DNA from: Zhengella sedimenti | GTDB taxonomy: Bacteria > Pseudomonadota > Alphaproteobacteria > Rhizobiales > Rhizobiaceae | Direction of reading: 5' to 3' | NCBI RefSeq assembly: GCF_046506625.1 | Contig: NZ_JBKFFP010000006.1 | Span: forward strand, 229,955-293,954 | Length of the DNA stretch: 64,000 nucleotides | Part shown: piece by piece, positions 33,402-41,292 of the stretch | Numbering within the stretch: position 1 is the first letter of the stretch | Layout of the letters: every line of letters starts with the position of its first letter | Notes under the pieces: generated by a model | What the model was told of the DNA's origin: nothing | The model's input: only the letters and a program-made list of their open reading frames with translations | Database searches by the model: none | Made by a program: the position numbers and the translations under genes

Positions 33402-34849
33402 GCCCATGGGCCGGCCCACACCGCGATGAGGAGCATCAATGCGCCGAGACCGGCCATCATCTGGCTGCGCCAGTCGCGCATGATGAACACGACAGGATCC
33501 TCGTGCATCTCGCCGCGCCGTGCGAGAACCCAGATGCGCAGGATGATGTAGAGAACCAGCGGCGCCAGCGGCCAGATCATCCAGGGCGTCGCATACATCG
33601 CCTTGACCGCATCGGAATCGATGTAGAGGGCCAGGACGAGCACGGCGGCGAAACCCGCGCCGAGTCCGGCCTGCGAGATGACCTCGAAATCCTCTCTTCG
33701 GTAGCCGCGTCCGGCCAGGCGCTTGCCCTCCTCGATGTCGGTATCCTTCAGTTCCACGAAGCGTTTCACCAGGGCGAGCGAAAGGAAGAAGAAGACGGAG
33801 AAGGCGAGCAGCCAGAAGGAAACGCCGGTGCCGGTGGCAGCGGCGCCAGCCAGGATTCGCACGGTATAAAGCCCGGCCAGCGTCAGCACGTCGATCAGCA
33901 GCATCCGCTTGAGCGCGAGCGAATAGGCCGTGGTGGCGATCAGGTAGCCACCGAGGACCAGCCAGAACAACGGATCGAGCAGGCTTGCCGCGCCCACGGC
34001 CACGGCAAGCAGCACGGCAACGGATTTCAGTCCGAAGGGTATCGAGAGCGCCCCGGACGCAAACGGCCGGTTGCGCTTCGTGGCATGCTGCCTGTCCAGC
34101 GGCAGGTCGAAGAAGTCATTGATTATGTAGATGGCGGATGCCGTCGCGGAAAAGGCCACAAAGGCAACGAGACACTGCAGCACCATCTCCGCGTTGAAAT
34201 ACTCGTGACTCAGGATGACCGGCACGGCGATCAGCGTGTTCTTGAGCCATTGGTGGACGCGCAGCATCTTGACGACCGTGCGCCAGCCGGTCTTCGGTTT
34301 CCCGATGAGGTCGGCATTGTGGTCACGCGCCCATTGCCCCGCTGCGCGGTCAGGCGCCACGACAATGGCCTGCCGCGCGGCATCGAAGATATGCAGGTCA
34401 GGCCGCGAATTGCCGGCATAGTCGAATCCGGCTTCGCCGTAGTTCTCGATCAGCAGTTTCCGCTTGCGCGCGGCGGTAAGATTGACGCCGTTTTCCGTGG
34501 CGTGAACGGCATCGAAAAGGCCGAGATGCGCCGCTATGGCCTCCGCGAAGGGCCGTGGCGACCCCGTGGCGAGAATGATCCTGCGTCCCCTGGTCCGCTC
34601 TTGGCGGATGCGCTCGACCACGGCCTGGCAGTAGGGCAGCGTGGCGGCGTCAAGAACCACGCGCGAGGCGATTTCCTGTTTCAGCCGCGCCGGCCCGCCC
34701 GAGGCGATCCAGAATGGCACCACGAAAAGATAAAGCGGATTCCGGCGCAGCAAGAGGAACAGGCCTTCCCACAGAAGGTCTGTCGCGATCAGAGTTCCGT
34801 CCAGATCAATTGCCAGCGGTATCGTGACCGCTTCGTTACGCGCATCCAT
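33398..34849 (-). CDS. HAD phosphatase-UbiA prenyltransferase fusion (DPPR synthase-like)
   Basis: A 483-residue fusion. The N-terminal ~200 residues are a HAD hydrolase (AIDLDGTLIATDLLWEG with the DxDGT nucleophile, ATGSPRPFAEAIA, and a GNSRPDLHIF motif). The rest is a UbiA-family membrane prenyltransferase with about eight segments and the Asp motifs NDFFDLPLD and LIDVLTLAGLY. UbiA proteins of this group make decaprenylphosphoryl-5-phosphoribose from PRPP, and the HAD part could remove the 5-phosphate, uniting two steps in one chain. GGGGAACAAGG precedes the ATG at 34849. Coupled with the DprE1-like gene by ATGA overlap. It is the first gene of the cluster. Confidence 0.85.
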   Translation of the reverse strand: MDARNEAVTIPLAIDLDGTLIATDLLWEGLFLLLRRNPLYLFVVPFWIASGGPARLKQEIASRVVLDAATLPYCQAVVERIRQERTRGRRIILATGSPRPFAEAIAAHLGLFDAVHATENGVNLTAARKRKLLIENYGEAGFDYAGNSRPDLHIFDAARQAIVVAPDRAAGQWARDHNADLIGKPKTGWRTVVKMLRVHQWLKNTLIAVPVILSHEYFNAEMVLQCLVAFVAFSATASAIYIINDFFDLPLDRQHATKRNRPFASGALSIPFGLKSVAVLLAVAVGAASLLDPLFWLVLGGYLIATTAYSLALKRMLLIDVLTLAGLYTVRILAGAAATGTGVSFWLLAFSVFFFLSLALVKRFVELKDTDIEEGKRLAGRGYRREDFEVISQAGLGAGFAAVLVLALYIDSDAVKAMYATPWMIWPLAPLVLYIILRIWVLARRGEMHEDPVVFIMRDWRSQMMAGLGALMLLIAVWAGPWA

Positions 34850-35045
34850 GCCTTGTTCCCCGGAAGTCAGGTGCCGGAGAAGGACGCTACGTCGTTGTTC
34901 GTTAGATTGGCTTAATTTGCAGGCCGCCGGGACGGTCCAGGCCGTTGTTTCCGTCCCCACGGTCAACGGGCAGTTAACCGGAACGGGAAAATGCCGTCGA
35001 CTGCGCCGGGCTTTTCCGCCCAACGCAATCGGGTGTCACGGACCC

Positions 35046-35309
35046 TTACTTGAAAACCGCCTTGCCGTTTGAAATCTCGATCGTCTCGTTGCCCTTGAGC
35101 GCCTCGCGGTCGCCATTGGGCATGGTCAGGAAACAGCCGTTCGGGCAGATCGACACCGTCTCGCCGGCGGCCACCGAGAGTTCACTCTTGCTGGCACCTT
35201 CCGAAACGATGAGCGTGCGCGTATCGCCATCCTTGTTTGTCAGGCTCGCGGCAAGGGCGGGAAACGCCGTGCCGGCAAGGAGGAGTGTCGCGATAATCAG
35301 TTTCTTCAT
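35046..35309 (-). CDS. Small secreted protein of unknown function
   Basis: An 87-residue protein with a clear signal peptide (MKKLIIATLLLAGTAFPALAA). The mature part of about 66 residues is soluble, with two cysteines in SICPNGCFLTMPNG spaced C-x3-C. The ATG at 35309 is supported by GCAGGACA. It resembles small conserved periplasmic proteins of Hyphomicrobiales, without known function. The gene is alone: 110 bases separate it from the mechanosensitive channel gene, and 196 bases from the UbiA start. A GGGC-GCCC hairpin at 35008-35021 may end its transcript. Confidence 0.72.
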   Translation of the reverse strand: MKKLIIATLLLAGTAFPALAASLTNKDGDTRTLIVSEGASKSELSVAAGETVSICPNGCFLTMPNGDREALKGNETIEISNGKAVFK

Positions 35310-35343
35310 TGTCCTGCGGCGCAAGGCCGTCCCTCTTTCGATT

Positions 35344-35359
35344 GAGCAGACCACTGCTC
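35344..35359. terminator. GAGCAG-ACCA-CTGCTC hairpin after the mechanosensitive channel gene
   Basis: A perfect 6-bp stem with a 4-base loop lies between the channel gene's stop (35420) and the small secreted protein gene. It could end the channel transcript, but no T-run follows on the minus strand, so it is weak. Confidence 0.35.
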
Positions 35360-35419
35360 TTGGTCCCTGACAATAGATGTCGAACCTGAACGGCGGCTGA
35401 ACGGCAAAACGGCGACCGG

Positions 35420-37903
35420 TCAGGCGGTCCCGCCCGGCTTGCCAGGATCTTCCGGCTCTTCGTCGGACTGCCGTCCCTTGGTGTCGCCGTTCTCCTGCTT
35501 CGGCCGCATCGCTTCGGCGACCGCGCGGATGTCGCCCGGCATGCCGGAGCGGATATGGATGTCCTGCTGCGGAAACGGAATCTCGATCCCGGCTTCCTTG
35601 AACGCGGCATGGATCGCCATGCGCAGGTCCGTTTCCACCGTCAGGATATCGAAGACATCGGCCATGTAGACCCTCAGCTCGAAATCCAGCGAGGACGCAC
35701 CGAAGGCGGCGAAATAGACGACCGGCGGCGGATTGCGCAGCACCAGCCGGTGTTCCTCGGCGAGCCGCAGGAGGATATCCCGGACCTCGGCCGGGTCGCT
35801 GCTGTAGGACACGCCGACGGGGATGTCGACGCGCCCGAGGTGGTTGCGATGCGTCCGGTTGCCGACCGCCTGGTTGATGAGGTCGGAATTGGGCAGGATG
35901 ATCGTCTGCCTCTGGAACGTCTCGATCTCGGTGGCCCGGACGGAGATCTTCTTCACCAGGCCCATATGCGGTCCGGCCTCGATCCAGTCACCGACCTTGA
36001 ACGGACGTTCGGCCAGCAGGATCAGGCCGGAAACGAAGTTGGACACGATGGTCTGCAGGCCGAAACCGATGCCGAGCGAAAGAGCACCGGCGACGAGCGC
36101 GAGGTTCGACAGGTCGATGCCGGCGACGGATATGCCGATGAGGACAGCCAGCCCCACGCCGAGATAGCCGACAGCGGTGCGAATGGAGTTGCGCACCCCG
36201 GCATCGAAACGGCCGCGGCTTAGCACGTGACCGTCGAGCCAGCCCTGGAACCAGCGCGTGGCGAAATAGGCCAGCAGGAAGACGAGGACGCCGGTCAGGA
36301 TGCCGACCAGCGAGAACGACACGTTGCCGACCGTGACTTCGGTCGCCAGCCGGTGCGCCCATGCCGTGATATCGGCATACTGGAAGCCCCATTGCAGCAG
36401 GATCATCGGCACGCCGATGAGGAGCACGAGAAAGTTGATGCCGAGACTTGCCACCAGACCCAACTGGTCAAGCGTGGTGCTGTCGCTGCGTCCCGTCCCC
36501 GACAGTGCGCGCCCGATGAGCGTGCGTTCGAAATTGCCTTCTTCCGCGATCGCCTGGGCGGCCTTGAAACCCAGATACATGGTGGACAGGATCGCGCCGG
36601 TGATGACCACCTGCTTGCCCAGGAACTGCGCGAAACCCACATAGCCGAGCAATGACGCGATGACCGTCAGCGCGCCGAGCCCGAAAAGCAGGATGCGGAC
36701 GGGTGTCGGCCATGGTTTCGTCTTGCCGTCCGCAGACGTCGTCGGGTGGATGAAACCCGTGCCCAGGATGATGAGGCCGAGGAGGACTGTGGACGTCAGG
36801 CCTTTCGCCACGGTCAGGCTGAGCGGCGACATCATCACGTCGTTGATCGTGTTGAGGACGTAGTCCAGCCCGGTGATGAAAGCCATCGCGGTCGCGATCC
36901 AGTAGAGACGCAGCGCCGGTCTGCTGTCCACCGCGACGAGCCGCCAGGCTGGCATGGAGGGTTTCAGCACCGCGCGCGCCAGACGGTTCACGAAAAACAC
37001 GACAGCCGCCATTTCGAAGACGGCGAACAGGATCCGGTCGATCCCCGAGCGCAGGACCTGGAAGGTGTCCAGAAGGAAATAGGTTGCCCCGAGGAAGACC
37101 CAGAATGCCAGTGCCGGCAGAAGCGTCGACCAGAACGCCGTTGAAAGGCGGGCCAGATAACCCGGATCCTCGATGGCCGGATCGGGCCGGATGACGCGTC
37201 CGAAAACCCGCCGGCCACCGATCATCAGCACCGCCGCGCACAGCAGCGCCAGGAAGGTCGCCGCCAGCACGGAGGGCGCCTTGAACGTCGTCACGAAGCG
37301 CAGCCAGTTGGAAAAGGTCCACCAGAGTTGCTGCAACTCGGTCTCGAAATCCTCGATCGTCTGTCCGATCAGCCCGTAATTGATCTCGTAGCGGCGGGTC
37401 AGCGCCTGGGTGAAGAGATCCCGCCGGATCGTGTTGATCCTGTCAGCAAGCCGGTTGGCCGAAAGGGAACTGTTTTCCGCGCGGCCCAACAGGTCGTTGA
37501 TGGCCGCCTTTTCCTCCAGCAGCCGGTTGCGTTCCTCGGTCACACTCGCCGGTTCCGGCGGCTGGCCGTCGGAGGGTGGCTGGCCAAGCTGTTCCAGCCT
37601 TGCGTTGATCTCCGACAGCCGGGGCCTGAAGGAGATGGATTCGTTGAGCAGGCTGCGGGCGGCCTCTTCGGCTTTCAGCTGCAACTGGACAAGCGAATTG
37701 TCGTTTTCCTTGACTGCATCGATCGATGCATTCAGGTCCTCCACCGAATTGATCAGGCCTTCGATGACCGGACGTTTCTCGGAAAGGATGCCGTTGTCAC
37801 TGCCTTGCGCAAGGACAGTCCCGCCGCCCGCGGCCAGCATGAACACGGCAACGAGGGCAAGAAAGGATAGACGGAAGGCTGTCCGATAGATCGTCGACGG
37901 CAT
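35420..37903 (-). CDS. Large MscS-type mechanosensitive channel with DUF3772 N-terminus
   Basis: A protein of about 827 residues. It has an N-terminal signal peptide, a periplasmic coiled-coil region to about residue 210 (DUF3772-like, with SVEDLNASIDAVKEN and LEEKAAINDLL), then many membrane segments. The MscS core follows near the C-terminus: LVAGALSLGIGFGLQTIVSNFVSGLILLAERP is the pore-lining helix and the beginning of the beta domain. It would gate ions or small osmolytes upon membrane tension. The ATG at 37903 follows GGGGGGCA; an upstream extension overlapping the nitroreductase gene is rejected. The nitroreductase stop lies 22 bases upstream, so the two may be co-transcribed. Confidence 0.88.
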   Translation of the reverse strand: MPSTIYRTAFRLSFLALVAVFMLAAGGGTVLAQGSDNGILSEKRPVIEGLINSVEDLNASIDAVKENDNSLVQLQLKAEEAARSLLNESISFRPRLSEINARLEQLGQPPSDGQPPEPASVTEERNRLLEEKAAINDLLGRAENSSLSANRLADRINTIRRDLFTQALTRRYEINYGLIGQTIEDFETELQQLWWTFSNWLRFVTTFKAPSVLAATFLALLCAAVLMIGGRRVFGRVIRPDPAIEDPGYLARLSTAFWSTLLPALAFWVFLGATYFLLDTFQVLRSGIDRILFAVFEMAAVVFFVNRLARAVLKPSMPAWRLVAVDSRPALRLYWIATAMAFITGLDYVLNTINDVMMSPLSLTVAKGLTSTVLLGLIILGTGFIHPTTSADGKTKPWPTPVRILLFGLGALTVIASLLGYVGFAQFLGKQVVITGAILSTMYLGFKAAQAIAEEGNFERTLIGRALSGTGRSDSTTLDQLGLVASLGINFLVLLIGVPMILLQWGFQYADITAWAHRLATEVTVGNVSFSLVGILTGVLVFLLAYFATRWFQGWLDGHVLSRGRFDAGVRNSIRTAVGYLGVGLAVLIGISVAGIDLSNLALVAGALSLGIGFGLQTIVSNFVSGLILLAERPFKVGDWIEAGPHMGLVKKISVRATEIETFQRQTIILPNSDLINQAVGNRTHRNHLGRVDIPVGVSYSSDPAEVRDILLRLAEEHRLVLRNPPPVVYFAAFGASSLDFELRVYMADVFDILTVETDLRMAIHAAFKEAGIEIPFPQQDIHIRSGMPGDIRAVAEAMRPKQENGDTKGRQSDEEPEDPGKPGGTA

Positions 37904-37925
37904 TTGCCCCCCGTAACCCGTGTGA

Positions 37926-38636
37926 CTAGTCCAGGAAGACCGTCCAGTCTTCCAGAGGCGCCCGTTCCGTCCGCAACCGGTTCTCGGGCTTCTGTTCGTC
38001 CTCGTACCCCAGTGCGATGCCGCAGACAACGACCTCGTTGTCCGGAATGCCGAGCAAGGGCCGGATCTGCTTGTGATAGGGCGCGAACGCCGCCTGCGGA
38101 CAGGTATGCAGCCCCCTGCCCCGTGCCGCGATCATGATGTTTTCAATGAACATGCCGAGATCGAGCCAGGAACCGCGCTCAAGCCTGCGATCGATCGTCA
38201 CGATCATGCCGACGGGCGCATCGAAGAAGGTGAAATTGCGGTCGTGCTGGGCGCGCATCTTCTCCACGTCCCTGCGGCCGATGCCGAGCAGGCCGTAAAG
38301 CGCGAAGCCGACGGTGCGCCGGCGGGTGAGATAGGGCTCGAAGAACTGGTCGGGATAGTACTTGTACTCGTCCCACTCCGCCTTCTCCGCACGGATTCCG
38401 GAATTGAGGATCGCATCGGACAGCGCCTGCTTCGTCCGCCCTGTCGTGACGTAAACTTTCCAGGGCTGCATGTTCGTGCCCGATGGTGCGCGCGCCGACA
38501 CCTCGAGGATTTCCCTGACCGTCTCTTCCGGAACGGCGTCGGGCAGGAAGGCCCGGACCGAGCGTCGCGACGCAATCGCGCTGTCGACGACCGCTGTCTC
38601 ATCGACCGTCAGTTTCTGGCGCTGCGGTGCATTCAT
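37926..38636 (-). CDS. Nitroreductase family FMN protein
   Basis: A 236-residue nitroreductase. The FMN-binding N-terminus SRRSVRAFLPD is typical, followed by APSGTNMQPWKVYVTTG. GIALGYEDE and the C-terminal RAPLEDW also fit the family. It may reduce nitroaromatics, quinones or other electron-poor compounds with NAD(P)H. A start at 38636 has GGAGAG at a good distance; the longer in-frame extension has no support. It lies directly upstream of the channel gene with a 22-base gap. Nothing in the surrounding genes points to a specific substrate. Confidence 0.88.
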   Translation of the reverse strand: MNAPQRQKLTVDETAVVDSAIASRRSVRAFLPDAVPEETVREILEVSARAPSGTNMQPWKVYVTTGRTKQALSDAILNSGIRAEKAEWDEYKYYPDQFFEPYLTRRRTVGFALYGLLGIGRRDVEKMRAQHDRNFTFFDAPVGMIVTIDRRLERGSWLDLGMFIENIMIAARGRGLHTCPQAAFAPYHKQIRPLLGIPDNEVVVCGIALGYEDEQKPENRLRTERAPLEDWTVFLD

Positions 38637-38765
38637 CGGCTGGACTCTCCATTTCAAAACCGGACGCCTGGCAAGCAGATTGCCGGACTCGCCTTCTTTT
38701 CTCACATGATTGCCCGCATCCCGCAATCGCAACCGAAAGTGAAATGCGAAAAGACGCGATGAGGA

Positions 38766-38798
38766 GTGCGGCCCGGCCGGAGCGCTCCGTCACCGCAC
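38766..38798. terminator. Hairpin after the tryptophan catabolic operon, possible terminator
   Basis: GTGCGG (38766-38771) pairs with CCGCAC (38793-38798), and the enclosed loop holds the palindrome GGAGCGCTCC. It lies eleven bases past the RidA stop on the minus strand and before the nitroreductase gene. There is no T-run, so factor-dependent termination is possible. Confidence 0.35.
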
Positions 38799-38808
38799 CT
38801 GAGCGTTG

Positions 38809-39216
38809 TCACGGCCGGCGCAGGTCGATCTGCGCTGTCGCCTCGATCTCGACAAGCGCCTCGTCTTCGACAAGCCCCGCCACCACGATCATCGACATGG
38901 CCGGAAAATGACGCCCGAACACATCGCGATAAGCCGCGCCGACCTCCGCCTGCCGATCAAGATACTCCCTCTTGTCGATCACGTACCAGGTCAGGCGCGT
39001 GACATCAGCGGCCACGCCCCCCGCCGCCTCGACGATCTCGACGATATTGGCGAGCGCCTGGCGCATCTGTCCGACGAAATCGTGCGACACGAACCGCTTG
39101 TCCGCGTCCCAGCCGATCTGTCCCCCGATATAGAGCGTGCCGTCCCGTGTCAGCATGCCGTTGGCATAGCCCTTGGCAGGCAGCCAGGACTCCGGCTGTA
39201 TCGTGCGATGGGTCAC
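38809..39216 (-). CDS. RidA/YjgF family imine deaminase
   Basis: A 135-residue RidA-fold protein starting at GTG with GGAGGAAG upstream. Visible features are LYIGGQIGWDADKRF, QALANIVEIVEAAGG, and the arginine region VTRLTWYVIDKREYL. RidA proteins release ammonia from reactive enamine or imine intermediates; relatives act on 2-aminomuconate-type compounds. In this operon an amino-substituted ring is dearomatised, and this protein probably hydrolyses an enamine formed after 2-aminobenzoyl-CoA reduction. It is the last gene of the operon, 46 bases after kynU. Confidence 0.83.
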   Translation of the reverse strand: MTHRTIQPESWLPAKGYANGMLTRDGTLYIGGQIGWDADKRFVSHDFVGQMRQALANIVEIVEAAGGVAADVTRLTWYVIDKREYLDRQAEVGAAYRDVFGRHFPAMSMIVVAGLVEDEALVEIEATAQIDLRRP

Positions 39217-39262
39217 GCGTCTTCCTCCGTCCGTTCACGGTCCGGTCTTTCCCGGTCCGGTT

Positions 39263-40447
39263 TCATGTCACCCGCGACATCACATTGTATCGCGGATCAC
39301 GCCACACGCCCTTTTCGAAGACGTCCGCCATGATTGTGACGGCCTTGTCGACGTCGGCCCTGTCGAGATAGAGCGGCGTGAACCCGAAGCGCATGATGCC
39401 GGGCGCCCGGTAGTCGCCAATGACGCCGTGATCGATCAGCGCCTGCATCGCCGCATAGCCATGCTCGAAAGCGAAGGAAACCTGCGAACCGCGCTCCTGC
39501 CAGCGGCGCGGCGAAGCCAGCTTCAGGTGCGGGCAAGATGCCTCGACCCCGGCGATGAACCGCTCGCTCAGCTCCACGGAAGCAGCGCGGATATCATGCA
39601 TGTCCACCCCCTCCCAAATGTCGAGCGCCGCATCGAGCACCGACAACTGGATCACCGGCGGCGTCCCGATCCTCAACCGTTCGGTGGACATGGCCGGGCG
39701 GTAGTCACGCTCCATGGCGAACGGCGATTCATGGCCCATCCAGCCCGACAGGGCCGGGGCGATATTTTCCACGATATCGGGGCGGGCATAGATGAATGCC
39801 GGGGCTCCCGGCCCTCCGTTGAGATACTTGTAGGTGCACCCGACGGCGAATTCCGCCTTGCATCGCCCGACATCCAGGGGCACGGCACCGGCGCTGTGCG
39901 CCAGGTCCCAGATCATCACTGCCCCCGCGTCATGCGCGGCCTTCGTCAGCGCATCCATGTCATGCATGCGGCCTGTCCGATAATCGACATGGGTGAGCAT
40001 CACCGCCGCAACATCGCCGTCGATCCGGGACATCACCTCTTCGGGAGGAGGCGCCACAACCCTGTGCCCCCGGTCGATCAGGGCGGCAAGCCCGTCCGCC
40101 ATGTAGAGATCGGTCGGGAAATTGCCGGAATCGGACAGGATGACCTTGCGGCCCGGCCGCATCGAAAGCGCCGCGGCCAGGGCCTGGTACACCTTGATGG
40201 ACAGCGTGTCTCCGGTGGCCACGCTGCCGGCCGGTGCTCCGACCAACGCTGCGATCCGGTCGCCGACGCGCTGGGGAAGCGACATCCAGCCGGACTGGTT
40301 CCAGGCACGGATGAGCTGTCCGCCCCATTCCTCCGTAATCACGGTGCGGGCCCTGGCTGCGGCTGCCCGCGGCAACGCGCCGAGTGAATTCCCGTCCAGG
40401 TAGATGATCCCGTCCGGTAGATCGAAAAGGTCCTTGCGAGGCAGCAT
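39263..40447 (-). CDS. kynU: Kynureninase
   Basis: A 394-residue PLP enzyme that cleaves kynurenine to anthranilate and alanine. It begins LFDLPDGIIYLDGNSLG, the classic start of the family. SDSGNFPTDLYM and WDLAHSAGAVPLD follow, with the PLP lysine in GCTYKYLNGGPGAPAF near residue 200. AGGA precedes the ATG at a suitable distance. It lies five bases after the tryptophan dioxygenase stop. With the dioxygenase and the formamidase on the divergent strand it gives the full route from tryptophan to anthranilate. Confidence 0.93.
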   Translation of the reverse strand: MLPRKDLFDLPDGIIYLDGNSLGALPRAAAARARTVITEEWGGQLIRAWNQSGWMSLPQRVGDRIAALVGAPAGSVATGDTLSIKVYQALAAALSMRPGRKVILSDSGNFPTDLYMADGLAALIDRGHRVVAPPPEEVMSRIDGDVAAVMLTHVDYRTGRMHDMDALTKAAHDAGAVMIWDLAHSAGAVPLDVGRCKAEFAVGCTYKYLNGGPGAPAFIYARPDIVENIAPALSGWMGHESPFAMERDYRPAMSTERLRIGTPPVIQLSVLDAALDIWEGVDMHDIRAASVELSERFIAGVEASCPHLKLASPRRWQERGSQVSFAFEHGYAAMQALIDHGVIGDYRAPGIMRFGFTPLYLDRADVDKAVTIMADVFEKGVWRDPRYNVMSRVT

Positions 40448-40452
40448 CGGTC

Positions 40453-41292
40453 CTACAACTCTCCCCTCACCTGCCAGAGCTCCGGAAACAGCTCGACCGC
40501 GAGCATGCGCCGGAGATACTGAACGCCTGACGTTCCGCCCGTGCCCCGCCTGAAACCGATCACCCGTTCCACCGTCGTGACGTGATTGAAGCGCCAGCGC
40601 CGGAAATAGTCTTCCAGATCGACCAGTTTTTCACCCAGTTCGTAAAGGGTCCAGAACGTCCGCGTATCGGCGTAGACCTGCTTCCACCGGGCCCGGATCA
40701 CCGGATTGGCGCGGTGTGGTGAAGCCAGATCGGGAACGGGCATGTGGCGGGTATCGCCGTCGATCGTCGTGAAAAGCAGTTCAACGGCCTCGTGATAGAA
40801 GCTTGGCCGTGCGAGTTCGTTTGTCAGCAAGGAATGGATGTCCGGCAGATGCTCATGCGGCTTGAGCATGTTCGCGTTACGGTTTCCAAGGACATACTCG
40901 ATCATCCGGTACTGGTATGACTGGAAGCCGGACGAGCTGCCGAGACTTTCGCGGAACCGCGTATAGTCGGATGGCGTCATCGTCCGCAGCACGTCCCAGG
41001 CATTGTTCAATTGCTCGAAGATCCGGCTGACCCGCGCGAGCATCTTGAACATGGGCTGGATCTGGCGCTTGCGAAGCGCGGCCCGCGCTGCCGAAAGCTC
41101 GTGGATCGCCAGCTTCATCCACAATTCGCTCGTTTGGTGCTGGATGATGAACAGCATCTCGTCATGCGCATCGCTCAGCGGATGCTGCTGTCCCAGCACC
41201 GTGTCGAGATGCAGGTAGTCGCCATAGGACATGACCCCGTCGAACGCCATTCGTGCGCCATCGCCGGCCGGATCGAACGGTTCGCCGCTCAT
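40453..41292 (-). CDS. kynA: Tryptophan 2,3-dioxygenase
   Basis: A 279-residue heme enzyme that opens the indole ring to give N-formylkynurenine. Family motifs are MSYGDYLHLDTVLGQQ, HDEMLFIIQHQTSELWMKL, SGFQSYQYRMIEY and the axial heme histidine region RFNHVTTVERVIGFRRGTGGTSG. The ATG at 41292 overlaps the CoA ligase stop codon (ATGA) and is preceded by GAGGGAG. Length matches bacterial KynA proteins. The long in-frame extension upstream lies inside the ligase gene and is excluded. It is co-transcribed with kynU and the anthranilate CoA-pathway genes. Confidence 0.95.
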   Translation of the reverse strand: MSGEPFDPAGDGARMAFDGVMSYGDYLHLDTVLGQQHPLSDAHDEMLFIIQHQTSELWMKLAIHELSAARAALRKRQIQPMFKMLARVSRIFEQLNNAWDVLRTMTPSDYTRFRESLGSSSGFQSYQYRMIEYVLGNRNANMLKPHEHLPDIHSLLTNELARPSFYHEAVELLFTTIDGDTRHMPVPDLASPHRANPVIRARWKQVYADTRTFWTLYELGEKLVDLEDYFRRWRFNHVTTVERVIGFRRGTGGTSGVQYLRRMLAVELFPELWQVRGEL

